This document shows, piece by piece, positions 1-11,401 of a stretch of DNA of 64,000 nucleotides (positions within the stretch are counted from its first letter, which is position 1; the number at the start of each line of letters is the position of its first letter). The position numbers were made by a program, and so were the translations under genes. The stretch comes from Conoideocrella luteorostrata. Taxonomy: Eukaryota > Ascomycota > Sordariomycetes > Hypocreales > Clavicipitaceae. Location of the stretch: contig JASWJB010000027.1 of assembly GCA_032433595.1 (NCBI GenBank), positions 176,707 through 240,706 of the forward strand. Reading direction: 5' to 3'. The notes under the pieces were generated by a model. It was not told the DNA's origin, made no database searches, and was given only the letters and a program-made list of their open reading frames with translations.

Positions 1-1188
1 GCCAAGCACCCAATCGGCAACCCCACGCTTCAGCTGCTGCTAGAGCTGGATATGACGCTCAACAAAGCCGACAAGAAAACAGCCGCTACAGCCGAAACAG
101 AAGAAGCAGCAGAAACTATCTCAGAAAACGTCTCGTTGCTGCACCAACTCCTCCCCGGTGCCCCCAAGTCCTTGTCCGACTCCTCATCTGAAGCCTCCGA
201 ATTTATCAACGGCATGATCTACGACCAAATCGGGTCACGCCTCATCGAAACCCTCGTGCAGCACTGCCCTGGCAAGATCTTCAAGCAGCTCAACCAGAAT
301 TTCTTCCTGCCGAGAATAGAAGGATACGTCCGCAATGACATATCCTGCTACCCTGCCATCAGGGTCCTCAACCGTCTCGGCAAGGACCATCTCATCGAGG
401 CCGCTGACAAGATTGCCCCGACCGTTCCACAGCTCGTCTCCAAGAAGAGATACAATGTCCTACAAGCGCTTTTCGAGCGCTGTTCCGCGCGAGGCATTAC
501 CGAGCAGACGAAAAAACTCATGAGGGGCTTAAAAGACGGATGTGGTAACCAAAATCAACAACAGCCCGCGGATCTGGTCATTACGCTATGCCGCCTGCAA
601 GACGAGGAAGAAAAGAAGAAGGAAATGGCCAAGGACGTTACCAGGGTTGCCGCCCGCAACGAATACGCCATCCAATCCCACGGCGCGCAGCTCCTCACCA
701 CCATCCTCTCCATCCCTGGCCCTAGCAAAGCCGTCCACGAGGCCATCCTCGCCCTCACCCCGGTCCAGCTCATCCGTCTAGCCACTACTTCCATGCCGAC
801 AGTCACACTCCTCACCACCGCCCTCGCCACGCCCTCCGCCAACTCGCTCTTCCAGAAATCTCTCGTCTCCACCCTATCCTCCCATATTCCCGAGCTGTCC
901 ACCTCCCAGTTCGGCCATAATCTCATCAACGCTGTCGCCCAGATCCCCAGCAAAGGCAAGGATTTCAGCATTCCCTTTCACGTCAAAGAATCCATCATGC
1001 AGAAACTGGCTGCTCAGGAGGCTGACTTGCGAGAGTCCTGGATGGGGAGGAGCGTGTGGCGGACCTGGAAAGGAGATATGTGGAAATCGAGGGGCACGGA
1101 TTGGAAGATGTGGATGAGGGAGGTTGATGGGCCCGTACAGCAGCAGCAGGGCCGAAAAGAAGGAAGTGAAAGGAAAGGAAGGTCGTGA
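1..1188 (+). CDS. NOP9: Nucleolar protein Nop9 (pumilio-repeat), 5' partial
   Basis: The frame is open from base 1, so the N-terminal part lies outside the window. About 395 residues remain and end at a stop at 1186-1188. The protein has helical PUF-like repeats with the hallmark stretches GSRLIETLVQHCPGK and IQSHGAQLLTTIL, plus a conserved LGKDHLIEA block. The C-terminus is Lys/Arg-rich (about the last 20 residues), as in nucleolar proteins. In the Nop9 family, 11 pumilio-like repeats bind the ITS1/D-site region of 20S pre-rRNA and hold back Nob1 cleavage during 40S assembly. No intron is seen in the visible part. It converges on the minus-strand gene ending at 1861. The family call is from motif recognition only; another PUF-family protein is less likely. 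Confidence 0.85.
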   Translation, partial: AKHPIGNPTLQLLLELDMTLNKADKKTAATAETEEAAETISENVSLLHQLLPGAPKSLSDSSSEASEFINGMIYDQIGSRLIETLVQHCPGKIFKQLNQNFFLPRIEGYVRNDISCYPAIRVLNRLGKDHLIEAADKIAPTVPQLVSKKRYNVLQALFERCSARGITEQTKKLMRGLKDGCGNQNQQQPADLVITLCRLQDEEEKKKEMAKDVTRVAARNEYAIQSHGAQLLTTILSIPGPSKAVHEAILALTPVQLIRLATTSMPTVTLLTTALATPSANSLFQKSLVSTLSSHIPELSTSQFGHNLINAVAQIPSKGKDFSIPFHVKESIMQKLAAQEADLRESWMGRSVWRTWKGDMWKSRGTDWKMWMREVDGPVQQQQGRKEGSERKGRS

Positions 1189-1860
1189 GAGAAAAGATAG
1201 TGATAAGAAGCACAAGGAGAGAAAGGCGTTATAAGAACAGGATGAAGAGTGAAATTCAGACAAAGGGAAATATGAACATGTATGTCTGGTCATTATTATG
1301 TAAATACCCTAAATGGTGGAGGGCGGTGCTTTCGATAGCCCCATCGTCATCGTCTTCCCAAGGCAAATAACGCTTGTTTTTGTAAGACATGCCATTCGCC
1401 AGGGCACCATCGCGTGTGTAGTTTAAATGTTCAATATCGTGCAGGGAAAATCGTACAAAGGGGGATATAGGGTACGTGCAATAGAGTTTGCTGCATTTCG
1501 TCACATGGCCAAAGCACAGGACAAATAATCGCGATTTTGGGCTTAAAAATTATTATATATTACGTTGTAGGTACTCAAGCTTACCACATTTTCCCTAACA
1601 ACCATTCTGCAACATCTCCTCTCGCTAGAAACCATCAATTTCCTTTTCCTGGGGTATAAGTCGTGTGCATTTACGGTGCTCAGGAGCAAAACTCCATAGC
1701 AAACAAAAAGACAGAGCCAACCAACTTCAAAAACCGCTTAACTGCTGACCGAATTGTCTGCAGTCCATGTTCACCTATCTGTGAGCGAGCAATAGATATA
1801 TCATTGAAAAGACCGTAACCTGCTTCCGAGAAGCTTGGACTGATCCGCCGCCCAAACCAA
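1189..1860. other. Convergent 3' intergenic region
   Basis: This 672-bp stretch lies between two convergent genes. It is AT-richer than the flanking exons, with TTATTATATATTACG near 1550, consistent with 3' UTRs and polyadenylation regions. No coding signal, RNA gene or repeat was recognised. Confidence 0.6.
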
Positions 1861-3198
1861 TCATTGAAATTGAGCCTCTTGCGGCTGCTCCTGTGGCCAC
1901 ATGGAGTCGTCAATGAATGCTCCCCACTCCACGTCTGGTAGATTCTGAGTAGGCATTGCACACTTAGATGGCATGGAACCATCTGATCCATTCCCGTAGA
2001 GATCTGCCACAAACCCACTATCGGCTCCATCCGTCGCCGTAGTCCCGAGCGTTGTCGAAGGATCGAACATATTGAGAGGATCCAACCAACTGACAGTGTC
2101 ATAGCCGTCCTGATTAGCCAATGTCTCGTCCAAAACTGCATCAGCGCCAACCCCATGCAGCAGCATGCGTGCTTCTGGGGGCAAATCAGTTGTGAAGGCG
2201 GATCCGCTGGGCAAGATGGTGTCTTCGGGGCTTCGCGGGCTCCAAGCACTAGTGCTGTCCGAACTTGGGGTAGCGCATGTAGATGGGCTTGTAACCATCT
2301 TCAATTTAGACTGAGCAGGAGAGGCTTTGGAACTGTTTCGGCGACTTTTAACACCAGATGGGGAGGCAGCAGAAGACGGGGCGGATGCTTTCTCACGAGG
2401 TTTACGTTTAGACGCTTGTGACCTTTTTGGGAGGTATGAGAAACTCGATATGTAGGGGTATTCCATCTGTTGCCCTGCGGTAGACACTTGAGGGAAGGCC
2501 GATGGCGAATAGGATGCTGGTGTGAACGCTGGTGGGAATGCTGCTGAGTTGTAGCTAGTTGGAGAGTATGAATCGACCGGCTGCTGAAGTTGATATTCCG
2601 GCGAATTGGATGAACTTTCCTGGAGAGGCATGCGTAGAGATGCATTATTGGCGCCGGGGAACGACTCAGCAAATAGCCTATTAACTCTATTGTGTCTCCA
2701 CGCGGTGTTTGATGTAGTGGCTATGTCAGACGCGGTCATCTTGGCTGAGACAAAGGACTCCACGCGTGAATTCATCATGGGCGACTCCGTTTGCATTTCG
2801 GCGCCAAGGAGACGGATGGATCGTGGCAAGACATCATCCTCCTCCTCGTACATTTCTTCGTTGATGACAACGTCTTCCGTGATTTTGAAGCCCTTTCCTG
2901 TACGTTTCTTGTGAATCTCGCTTGCCATGTGAGCGGATTGAACACGGGCCTCGATACTTCGGTCTCCTCGCCTTGAGGCTGCGATGTATGCACGTTCTTG
3001 GTTCTCCTCGTGTGAGCGCTGCGTCTGCAACAATGTGTCAGTTACAGCGGATTATTCCCTCTCGTGCAACGAAGGAGGCTTCATAAAGTCAACAGCAACC
3101 GAATTAATCAAATATGGGATTCGTACCTTGGATGGCGCCTTCTCCGTTTGCGTTGATTCGTCCATGGCTTTCGTATCCATGGAAGATTTTCTTGGCAT
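1861..3198 (-). CDS. Conserved fungal protein of unknown function
   Basis: Two exons: 3198-3127 and 3024-1861. The 102-bp intron has donor GTACGA and acceptor TTGCAG, and the splice keeps the frame (APSK then TQRSHEENQ). The product is 411 residues. The N-terminal third (about residues 15-95) is dense in charged residues (SHEENQERAYIAASRR, then an acidic EEMYEEEDD run) and looks like the conserved part. The rest is low complexity, rich in Ser/Pro/Tyr/Gln, with a basic patch (KRSQASKRKPREK) that could be a nuclear localisation signal. The acidic, aromatic-rich tail (WGAFIDDSMWPQE) would suit an activation domain. No DNA-binding fold was recognised, so a nuclear regulatory role is only an inference. 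The start is the first ATG of the spliced frame, and a 5-kb non-coding stretch lies upstream. Confidence 0.75.
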
Positions 3199-4293
3199 GT
3201 TGTACTGTGTTTGGTTGACAGAGGAATCAAAGTCGGTGGCAATTTTTATATATGCTGAAAAAGTAGAATTAAAAATATAAAAACAAAAACAAATAATTTG
3301 ACGCCTTAATAAAGCTTGTTGTCCTGTTATGCGTGATGAAAGCTTCGGCGCCGGCGAGATATAATCCAACAAGATTTGGGTTAAGACGAAGTGTGCTAGC
3401 TGCAGGCAGGACAGGCCAAGGGCGGCCTGACAGTGTTCTGAAGTAGTTACTCCGTACACGAGTGTCTGAGCCGGAGCCAAGTCGGGGTTAATGAGGTTCA
3501 AGCGTCAGGCCTCAGCTGAAAAAAAGAGGCATCCAACCTCCTTTAAAACCTGCGGAAAGGGTATGGGCCAAGATTCTAGTCGTCTCCTACTCGTTGAGAT
3601 GGCGCAATGAGGCGTTGGCAGGAAGTTTAAATTTTGAATGAGGCGGAGCCAAGTCAGAGGCGAGCAAGTCTCGGGCACAGAGGAAGCTAATGTTGTGCAA
3701 AGTATCACTGAAGAGAAGAAAGAGAAGGCTTTCTGTAATTTGATTCGGTGGGAGCCTGTCTTAATTGTTGTTTATTGTTGTTGGGAGCAGTTAAGCTAAG
3801 GCTGGGGGTGAGTGAGCTGTTCAAGTGAAGTTGCCTAGCTTCAGAGAGAACGGCGACATGTGACATGGTGGCAAGCGAGTAGGATTGGGCAGCCTGGACT
3901 TTTATACAATTTGTAGAGCAGCAAGTAACCAAGTATAGAGAGCACTTTCTGTCAAGCAAAGGCGGAGGCGAAGAGCGTGCCTGCGATGATTCGGAGCTTG
4001 GGTGCTATGATCGGGGAATCAGTGAGAAGATCGATCGACAAGAAACGACGGGCCAGGAGAGGCCTGGGTGGCTTGTTAGCGCGTACGAGTAGCTCAAGTA
4101 GTTCTGCGGTATCTTCGCGGATCCACCTGCATGGCGCTGCGCTGTCCTACATGCGCAGTACGGAGTACAGTCTCTTGCTACTGTTCACATGCACTTCTGC
4201 CGCCCGCTCCTGCCTCAGCTGCCTTTTTCGCCTGCCATTGGATGCAATGCGCAGACGCGTATCTTTTGCCTTGTTGCCAAACTGTCTGTATGA

Positions 4294-4374
4294 TCTTTTT
4301 TCTTTTCTTTTCTTTTCTTTTTTCTTTTTTCTTTTCTTTTTCTTTTCTTTTTAATATTTCTTTCTTTCTTTTTT
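4294..4374 (+). repeat. Polypyrimidine (TTTTC)n tract
   Basis: Unbroken pyrimidine from 4294 to 4352 made of CTTTT/TTTTC units. A short TAATAT break follows, then further TTTC units to 4374. It is a simple repeat and explains the Phe-rich open frames over it. Confidence 0.9.
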
Positions 4375-5448
4375 GTTATCAATGCCCTGGGCACCAGTTA
4401 CCGGTCCGACCTCCGATTTTACGCGCGAGACAGCTGCTCAGTTTTTTTTTGGGGGACTTGACTATTCAGTCTTTTTTTATTCCGATTTGGGGTATCAGGC
4501 CAGAAAGAGAAAGACACCTGTTTGGCCTCCACGACCGCATGGCGATCAGCAGATTCCTGCGCTGCTGGACGAATCACGCCCCGTCTGCTTACTCCATACG
4601 TGTCCCAGACCAAATTATCTGCGACACTTTTAGGAATGGATGCTTGGTTTCTCCCCTGGTTAGGTAAGATGACAGGTACTGGTTTTGCGATTCCGCAGCC
4701 GTGATGCGATGATGAGATAACGCCAGGGAGAGAGATGCCTGGTGGGTAGTTGGCCTTTCACCTTGAAACATTGACCATGCTAGCCTTGCATGGCAGCTAT
4801 TTGCTAGTTAATCTTGTTCACAGATGCAGGCATTTTCCAGTGCCACATCTTCATGTCTTCGTGCTCTGTACCATATATTCTAATAATACGAAGTACAAGA
4901 CTGAGGAGGGAGTATGGGCAAATGGGGACACACTCCACCTCAACCGCCCATCCCTGCAAGCGCTCCAGATATCCGGGTCACATTGTACTCCGTATGGCAC
5001 AGCTACAGCTATTTGTTCTCACAAACGAAAGCCAAGTGCAAGATCTTGTCAATGGGTACGGCCGAGTGACAAGCAATACGGAGTAAGCACTCCGTCTTTG
5101 GGAAACGTCCATAAGCCGGATGCCGTTTCTTGATGCGCATGCCAATGCCGTCAAAATAGCTTGCTAGGCATCCCCGCACCTAAGCTCATTAATCGTTCTT
5201 CGTTACGGAGTACTTGTACAATACGTACGGAGCACTAACAGAGCTATTCGGGGTTGGGCTGAATGGCTCGATGGCCGACTGGCCGACTGGCCGCTCGCCT
5301 GAAGCCTGTATGGCACCGAGCATGCCTGTTGCTGCTTCGTCGTTGTGGCTGGGCACATTGCAGTCGCGGGCGCGGAGCATATGGTCCGGACACTCTGCTC
5401 CGGTGGCCCTCGTCTCTCCACGGAATAACTGGCAGCCCCGTCGATAGC

Positions 5449-5462
5449 TCGATTCGAATCGA
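5449..5462. repeat. Perfect 14-bp palindrome
   Basis: TCGATTCGAATCGA is self-complementary over its full length. It lies in non-coding DNA about 2.9 kb from the 3' end of the Argonaute gene. It could be a dimeric protein site or chance. Confidence 0.8.
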
Positions 5463-6230
5463 CCGAAAGGGCTTCTCTCCTCTGATCCTCTAGCCACAGT
5501 CCGATCAAGATCAAGAAACCTCTATGCAACCCTGATCACTAACTGCAGAGCACTCCTGCAACAGGCACCAGCCTGTACGCCAGCGACTGAAACCACACAC
5601 CGTTCAAACCTGTTGTCCCAATCATGGTACAACTTCCGGAGCACCGTCTCGTACTTACCCAGACAGGCAGGCAAGCAGGATTATTTGGCTTCTGCACTTC
5701 TGCCTCACATATCCCGTGTTACCCTTCTGCTTGCCACGGTGTAATGGAGTGACCAGGCCAGTGCTTGATCTCTCTTTTCACAAATACAACCTACCAATGG
5801 AGGACATGACATATTGTCCATGATAACATGCCGGGGTGTCATGGTGAACTTGCTCGGTTGTCACATCCGGCATGTTGGGGCCCAATGGAAATGTATTCCC
5901 GCCATGGACAAGGAGCAGAAAATCCTTTCCAGCGCCATCAAGTCGTCAGTCTACGCCAGAGCCACTCCCCACCTAGTAAGACCGCCTACCAGTTAAGCGT
6001 GCAGCAGTCGAAATGGCCAAGGCTCCCCCGCTCTTCACTATCCACTCCCCGCTCTCAGGTCCTTTCCATTCTCAGTACGGAGTGTATTTTGACGTGTTGA
6101 CGCCTGTGGCCACTCACTTCTCCCCGTCCTGTTCCCGGATTTAAGAGTCTTCTAACTACGGAGGACTCCATAATTAAACTGTGTGCTCGGTAGTGAACTG
6201 ATCAGTCAGTACTGAGTAAACACTGCCATT

Positions 6231-6242
6231 CGATCGCGATCG
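6231..6242. repeat. Perfect 12-bp palindrome
   Basis: CGATCGCGATCG is self-complementary and CpG-rich. It lies in the same gene-poor stretch as the 14-bp palindrome at 5449. Confidence 0.8.
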
Positions 6243-7320
6243 CAGCTATGTTACGCATTCGAATCGCCACTGAACACAGTGCCTTCCTTGCCGAGGCTGC
6301 CATAGTCCCAACGGCCGAATAGCTCAAGTATATATCATAGATTCTGCATTGATAGAACCCAAGCTCCTGGAGCATTTTACTTGCTTGCTTATTTTCCAGA
6401 ACGGCTATTTAAGTTCCACGCCAACAGAGTCCAATCAAGCCTGCCCCTCAATTCCTCCGTACAAGTACTATACTTGTAGGAAGCACCTATGCAGTCACGA
6501 GACTCTTTGTTTAGTATTCGCCTTCATCCCAAAGAAAAAAGTATTAATGAAATAAAATAGACCCACTACCCGTACGACGGACGACGCAACCAAAGCACAA
6601 AATTGCCTTCGACAAGTCAAAGTGCGGTACACCGTAGAGGCTGCCCGGCCCCGCAAATCAAGTTTCTTGATGCCACTACGGACTGCCAATGCCAATGCCA
6701 ATGCAACAAACCCATCCCCAACTCGCGCCTCCTAATCAGTCTAGATCCCGGCAGATCCATCCCTTGACCCTAAAAAACCATTGAGTTGAAGAACCCCGCC
6801 TCTCGTGGCGCGCCAGTGGCTGAGCGCACAATTCCAGTTCCCCCTCTTCTCTTCACTTTCACCACCGCCCCAGCCAACTCAACTCCTCAGGTATGACGGA
6901 GGACTGACGCTACCGAAAAGTCGCAAAACCCCATCCAGCGCATCTTTTCTTTGGCATATGCCAACCACGCAGCATGCATGGGCATTTTTCTCGAACAATG
7001 TCCATCCCGATCCCGGAGCTTTTGCGCCGGCCAAAACTTGCAGCTTCTAGCACCCTTGCTCTCTTCCGTGCACGTAATCCTTGCGACAATGGATTTTTGG
7101 GCACCAGTCATGCATGCATACATATCTCATTCCAAGTTGATTCCATTTCTTTTTCGCCACCAACATACGCATCTACATCGCATCTACATAGCATTACGTG
7201 TTTCGCCGCAACAAATCGCTGATCGAAACTGAGCCCACAAACTAAGTAGTTATGCACATTGCTTCACAGTGAGACCTGTCCTGCTGCTTGCCTCTGACCC
7301 ACCACCGCCCACCACCCGTA

Positions 7321-7344
7321 AACCTGTCAACCTGTCAACCTGTC
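7321..7344 (+). repeat. AACCTGTC x3 tandem repeat
   Basis: Three exact contiguous copies of the 8-mer AACCTGTC. It is a short tandem repeat in intergenic DNA. Confidence 0.85.
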
Positions 7345-7668
7345 TTTTGCGTCTTGTCTTGCCCGTCTTGTGGCTCTGTCTTACGTATCACCTCAGTCAC
7401 ATTTCACCATCGCAGCCCATCCAGTGCAAGCACACATGACATCACTTCGTCTTTCTTCTTTGTGGGTCTCTCCCGCGGCACGCGCCCTGATCTTCCTTCT
7501 CTTCTTGACCTGTTCTTCCGCCAGGCACAATACCCGATTGGCCGTTCGCCCATGTCTTACAATTTCTCTACTGCAGAACGACCAGGGTAGTGGCAAAGTG
7601 TTCCCTTATTCACACGCGTCTGTCTCAAACGTGTACTCTGTAGTTTAGTCGAATCTCGATACACTGGT

Positions 7669-7681
7669 GGGGGGGGGGGGG
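7669..7681 (+). repeat. 13-G homopolymer
   Basis: A run of 13 G in intergenic DNA. Homopolymers of this length are prone to sequencing error, so the length is approximate. Confidence 0.85.
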
Positions 7682-8406
7682 ATGCACTTTTGGCAACTTC
7701 TTCATCAATTTAGCACCCAACCAAGTAAAGCCACTAATTCTCAAAAGAATCCCTTGGCAATTAATGTAGTCCAAGCCTGCTACACCAGGTTTTTGCCGTG
7801 AGTCACTGAAAGGCTATCGGTTCATGGAAATGCACGTCAGTTGGGCTCAGGCTACTTACTATTTATGTCATTTACTGATATCTCCGTCATTGCGGTGTGC
7901 AGATCTCACTGCCGCCAGTACGTATCCTATTATGTCCCTGCCATTGCAATATTCAACACGTAGCCTGCATCGACCAAATCTGTCATCACTTGTCAACTTG
8001 GGAAGTCATCCTGCGTCGTCACTCGGGAAAACGCATTCCCTGTGTTCACCCGAGGTTCCATCGTACTGTCTGACGCATCTACAGGCAAATTAAGTAGTCA
8101 GTTATGTTCTGGAATGACATATGTTCGGCACGTCGGTGAGGCGCAACAGCCCGGGAAGAACATTCAGCTCGCACAATCTTCCCCCTGGACTCGCACGACG
8201 TCAACCCAAGTCTATACGTCACTGTCAACAAACTTCAACCAAACAATCTGTAGCGAGCCGTTTTCAATGTTCTTAATTGAGCTAAGTGAGCTTGAATAAA
8301 GCAAAATGACCTCCACCGCCACTCCCGCCAAACCGGTCGCCCCTTTTGTTGTGTTAACACTGGTTGATTCTCATCATCTCAAGCAAAACAATTCCTCGGT
8401 GCCTAT

Positions 8407-11401
8407 TTAAATGTACCACATTGTTCCTCTGAAGAAGTCCCGCTGTCGCATCTCTCCATCAGCCGGAGGCTTATCACCTTCTGGCCTTCCTCCGAGTTGC
8501 AACAATGGAGGCGCTTCAATGCCTCGCATGTCTCCTCCTCCCATCGTCAAGCCTTTGGCCAATTGGTCGCGAATCATCTCATGTCCTTTGCCGCCAGACC
8601 GAGGTCCCTCACTTGCTGCAATATTCTCATGGCACCTGGCGCGTGCCCCTGCAAGATGTGCATAGTACACCGCGGGATGCAACGAAACTGGTGTGGTGGA
8701 CCTTGCATACGAGTAACATTGATGATAAATCATCTTCTGCAGGTCGTTCACCGGTACGTTCATCTCGTCCAAGATCACATGGTAGTGGACTGGGCGGGCT
8801 GTGCCTTGAATGGCAACGTGAGAGCACATATAGAAATCCCACATGAATGGATGGGTAACCTCCCTCTCAATTAATGTCCCAGGAAGGGCATTTCCATTCT
8901 TATCGCCTTTCTGTGGGAAAAACCGGATGTGATGTCGCTTTGTGGCAACAATCACCGTAAACTTGGGCATGGCCATCTTGGGCGCCTTTTGTTGAAGCCA
9001 GTTTCTCATCTCACGGACTTCCTGATCAATTACATGTGCAAATTGACCTTCACCAACGCCATCGCGAAAGTAAATGATGTGTTTGGGAAAGCCGTTCTCA
9101 TGACCTGCTTTCCAGTATTGTGTAAGCTGGTTAAACATGAGGTGAATATTAGCGGGTGTGAGCATTTCCACGCGGTACCCATTGGACTCAACCATTGCCG
9201 CGTATCGATTAGCATCTCGATCGACAGACATAGTCATGGCTGCAGTAGACGGGGAATTGCCTCCTGGGGCTCCATGTGAAATATCAGCCCCGATCACCAT
9301 AGTTGGCCGGTCCTTGGGGAAGTAGGTCTGACTCTTCCAAGGTGGCATAGTTCGCGCTGTTGCTCCCCCAAGCTTTGCGTTGACTTTCAGACACACATTT
9401 GAGTGGTATTGCCCATTGTTGCTGACAACAGCTGACGAATTGACGACTTGAGAGAGAATGCCAAAGCGACAGTCGGCCGATTTCTTGAGTCGCTCGTAAT
9501 GAGGACTGTTCTTGTGTTGCACAACGACAAAGAGCAGCTGTGTATATCCTCGCTGCTCGGTGACTGCTTTGTGAGCCCATTGAACCGCTTGAGCGACATC
9601 ATTCTTGATGTTTCCAGGCACATTAAGAAGCAAGGCATCCGAAGGGCAAACGCCTCCATGGCCTAGGAATGTTGTACGAAACAATTTGGCAAATGCTTGC
9701 AATTGTGGGTAGCTTACGCCACCATCCATGATAATAAATGCCCAATTTTGCAAAGGTGCCACGTTCTGTTTCCAGAATTTTTTGCCTCGAAGGTCCCAGC
9801 GACCAGAAAATTTGGGATCTGCTGTCCCTTGACGAAAGTTGACCGGAGGTGGCGCCAGTATTCGAGCTTCCGTCTTAGTAAAAGTTTGCTCAAATTCAAC
9901 CCCATATGTTTTCAAGTACGGGTCAAATTGAAGTTGAAGGCTTTGAACCCCCTTCTCAATATCCTCACGGCGCTGCTTAGGTCGCGTCACCGCAATCTTA
10001 ATCATCGCCGCCGTTTGTTCAGGGCTCAGCTTGAACGCATATCGCTGCATGGGCTCAATGATTGCAAATTCCATTGGAATGAAACCTCCCTTGCCTGCAT
10101 AGATGAGAGGAAGATTGGCACATTTCAGGTGTGCCTTGTACTTCTTGCGGTAGTAATCCGCCACGGAAATCTGTGAACCATCGTGATCAAACGTGACCAT
10201 TTTGGCTGTGCCGCCCTCACCGCCATATTTATCATCAAAGGCAAAGTCCAAGAGTGTATATACCTTATCATTGGCAGAACGGTTGGCGTGCTGAACCGTA
10301 AATTTCAGCTTCCTCATTTTTCGAAGCTGTTTGAAGGCGTCTGACGACTGCCATTTCCCTTCCTTGTTTCGTACGGGGCGCAGAGCATTGATCATAGAGG
10401 CAACATCCATACCCTTCCATTTTTTGTCACATTGGGTCAGGAAGTTGCGCGCCAGCTGATCAATAGGCTGAGGTCCGGTCCAGAAGACAGTGTTCGCGAT
10501 GTCAGCATTCAAGGCAAGACCAGTGCCACCTTGGGTCAGATTGTGACTCATTCGAATAGAGGCATAAGTTCCTTTGTGGACTTCAAGGACACGCCCTTCA
10601 AGTAGAGGGCGGCCAGGGCTATTTTGATTGTAAAAGCTTCTTTTGATGGCAGTCATATGCTGAGAGGGCCGTTGGCGCAGCAGATGGTCCATAAAATTGA
10701 GTGCAACCTGAACACTGGTGTTGAACTGACATTTTTGGTCAAGATATGCTGATAAAACATCAATATGAACTTCTGTCGTCACTCTCAAAGTAACGTAGAA
10801 CTTGTTTGACTCCCGACCCGTAGCACCAGGGGGCTGTCTGCCCTCATCAAGGTCGACCATGAAGCGAAGTTCACCTTTGTCCACCTTGCCTGGCGCCCAC
10901 GCCAATTTGCGGCCATCAAAAATCCACATCGAGTATCGGTAATTATTAAGGGCTGCTTTGGTAGCTGAGTGAGTCCACAACTTCTTCATCAAGGCCCCCT
11001 TTGACTCCGTATCCGGAGAAATGATAACCTACGAGAAATGGTTATGAGCTGTCACCTGGAAGTGGTTTGTTGGCCTGAACACTTACATCATATTGATATA
11101 TTTTTTGGGAGAAGTTAAACTTCTTCATCCGGTACTGGTTGACCTCTACAATAGCTTTGCTACCCTCAGAGTTAAACTTGTTTCCTCGTAGGGCAAACAT
11201 GCCCTTTTTAGTGTCGGACACGTATGCATCTGGAGGCAACTCCATTCGAGTGTTGCCCTTGTCCCGCTGGACATTACTTCTTGCGGGATCATGTCCCATA
11301 GGAGCGACCCAGCCAGAAGGCCCAGGGCCTGAACGGGATGGAGATGGAGGTCCGGACCGTCCACCGGCAGACGGCGTTGGCGATCGACCGCGACTAGACA
11401 T
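8407..11401 (-). CDS. Argonaute, slicer-type (RNA silencing)
   Basis: Two exons: 11401-11087 and 11028-8407. The 58-bp intron has donor GTAAGT, and the splice joins IYQYD to VIISPDTESKG. The product is 978 residues. A Gly/Ser/Pro/Arg-rich N-terminus (about residues 1-45) is followed by the Argonaute N, linker and PAZ regions, then MID and a complete PIWI domain. The catalytic tetrad is readable as GADISHG (Asp about 687), GYRVEML (Glu about 726), YFRDGVGEGQF (Asp about 761) and PVHYHVI (His about 855). The DEDH set is therefore intact and the enzyme should cleave guide-matched RNA. Sordariomycetes usually carry two Argonautes, of the quelling type (QDE-2) and the meiotic silencing type (SMS-2); which one this is cannot be decided here. 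An upstream in-frame ATG at 11548 exists, but 11401 begins the family-like Ser/Gly/Arg-rich N-terminus. It lies downstream of RNA14 on the same strand. Confidence 0.95.

Larger units (their letters stand above)
3199..8406. other. 5.2-kb gene-poor region
   Basis: No gene is supported here on either strand: open frames are short, overlap randomly and give low-complexity products. The region holds the upstream region of the gene at 1861-3198, the 3' side of the Argonaute gene, five exact TACGGAGTA/TACTCCGTA copies (3448, 4159, 4986, 5077, 5204), a polypyrimidine tract, two perfect palindromes (5449-5462 and 6231-6242), an AACCTGTC triplet repeat and a 13-G run. Whether it encodes a long non-coding RNA cannot be read from sequence. 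Confidence 0.55.

Noticed and set aside
3977..4354. 125-codon frame ending in a Phe/Leu-rich tail
   Set aside because: The C-terminal third is only translation of the polypyrimidine tract; the rest has no recognisable features.
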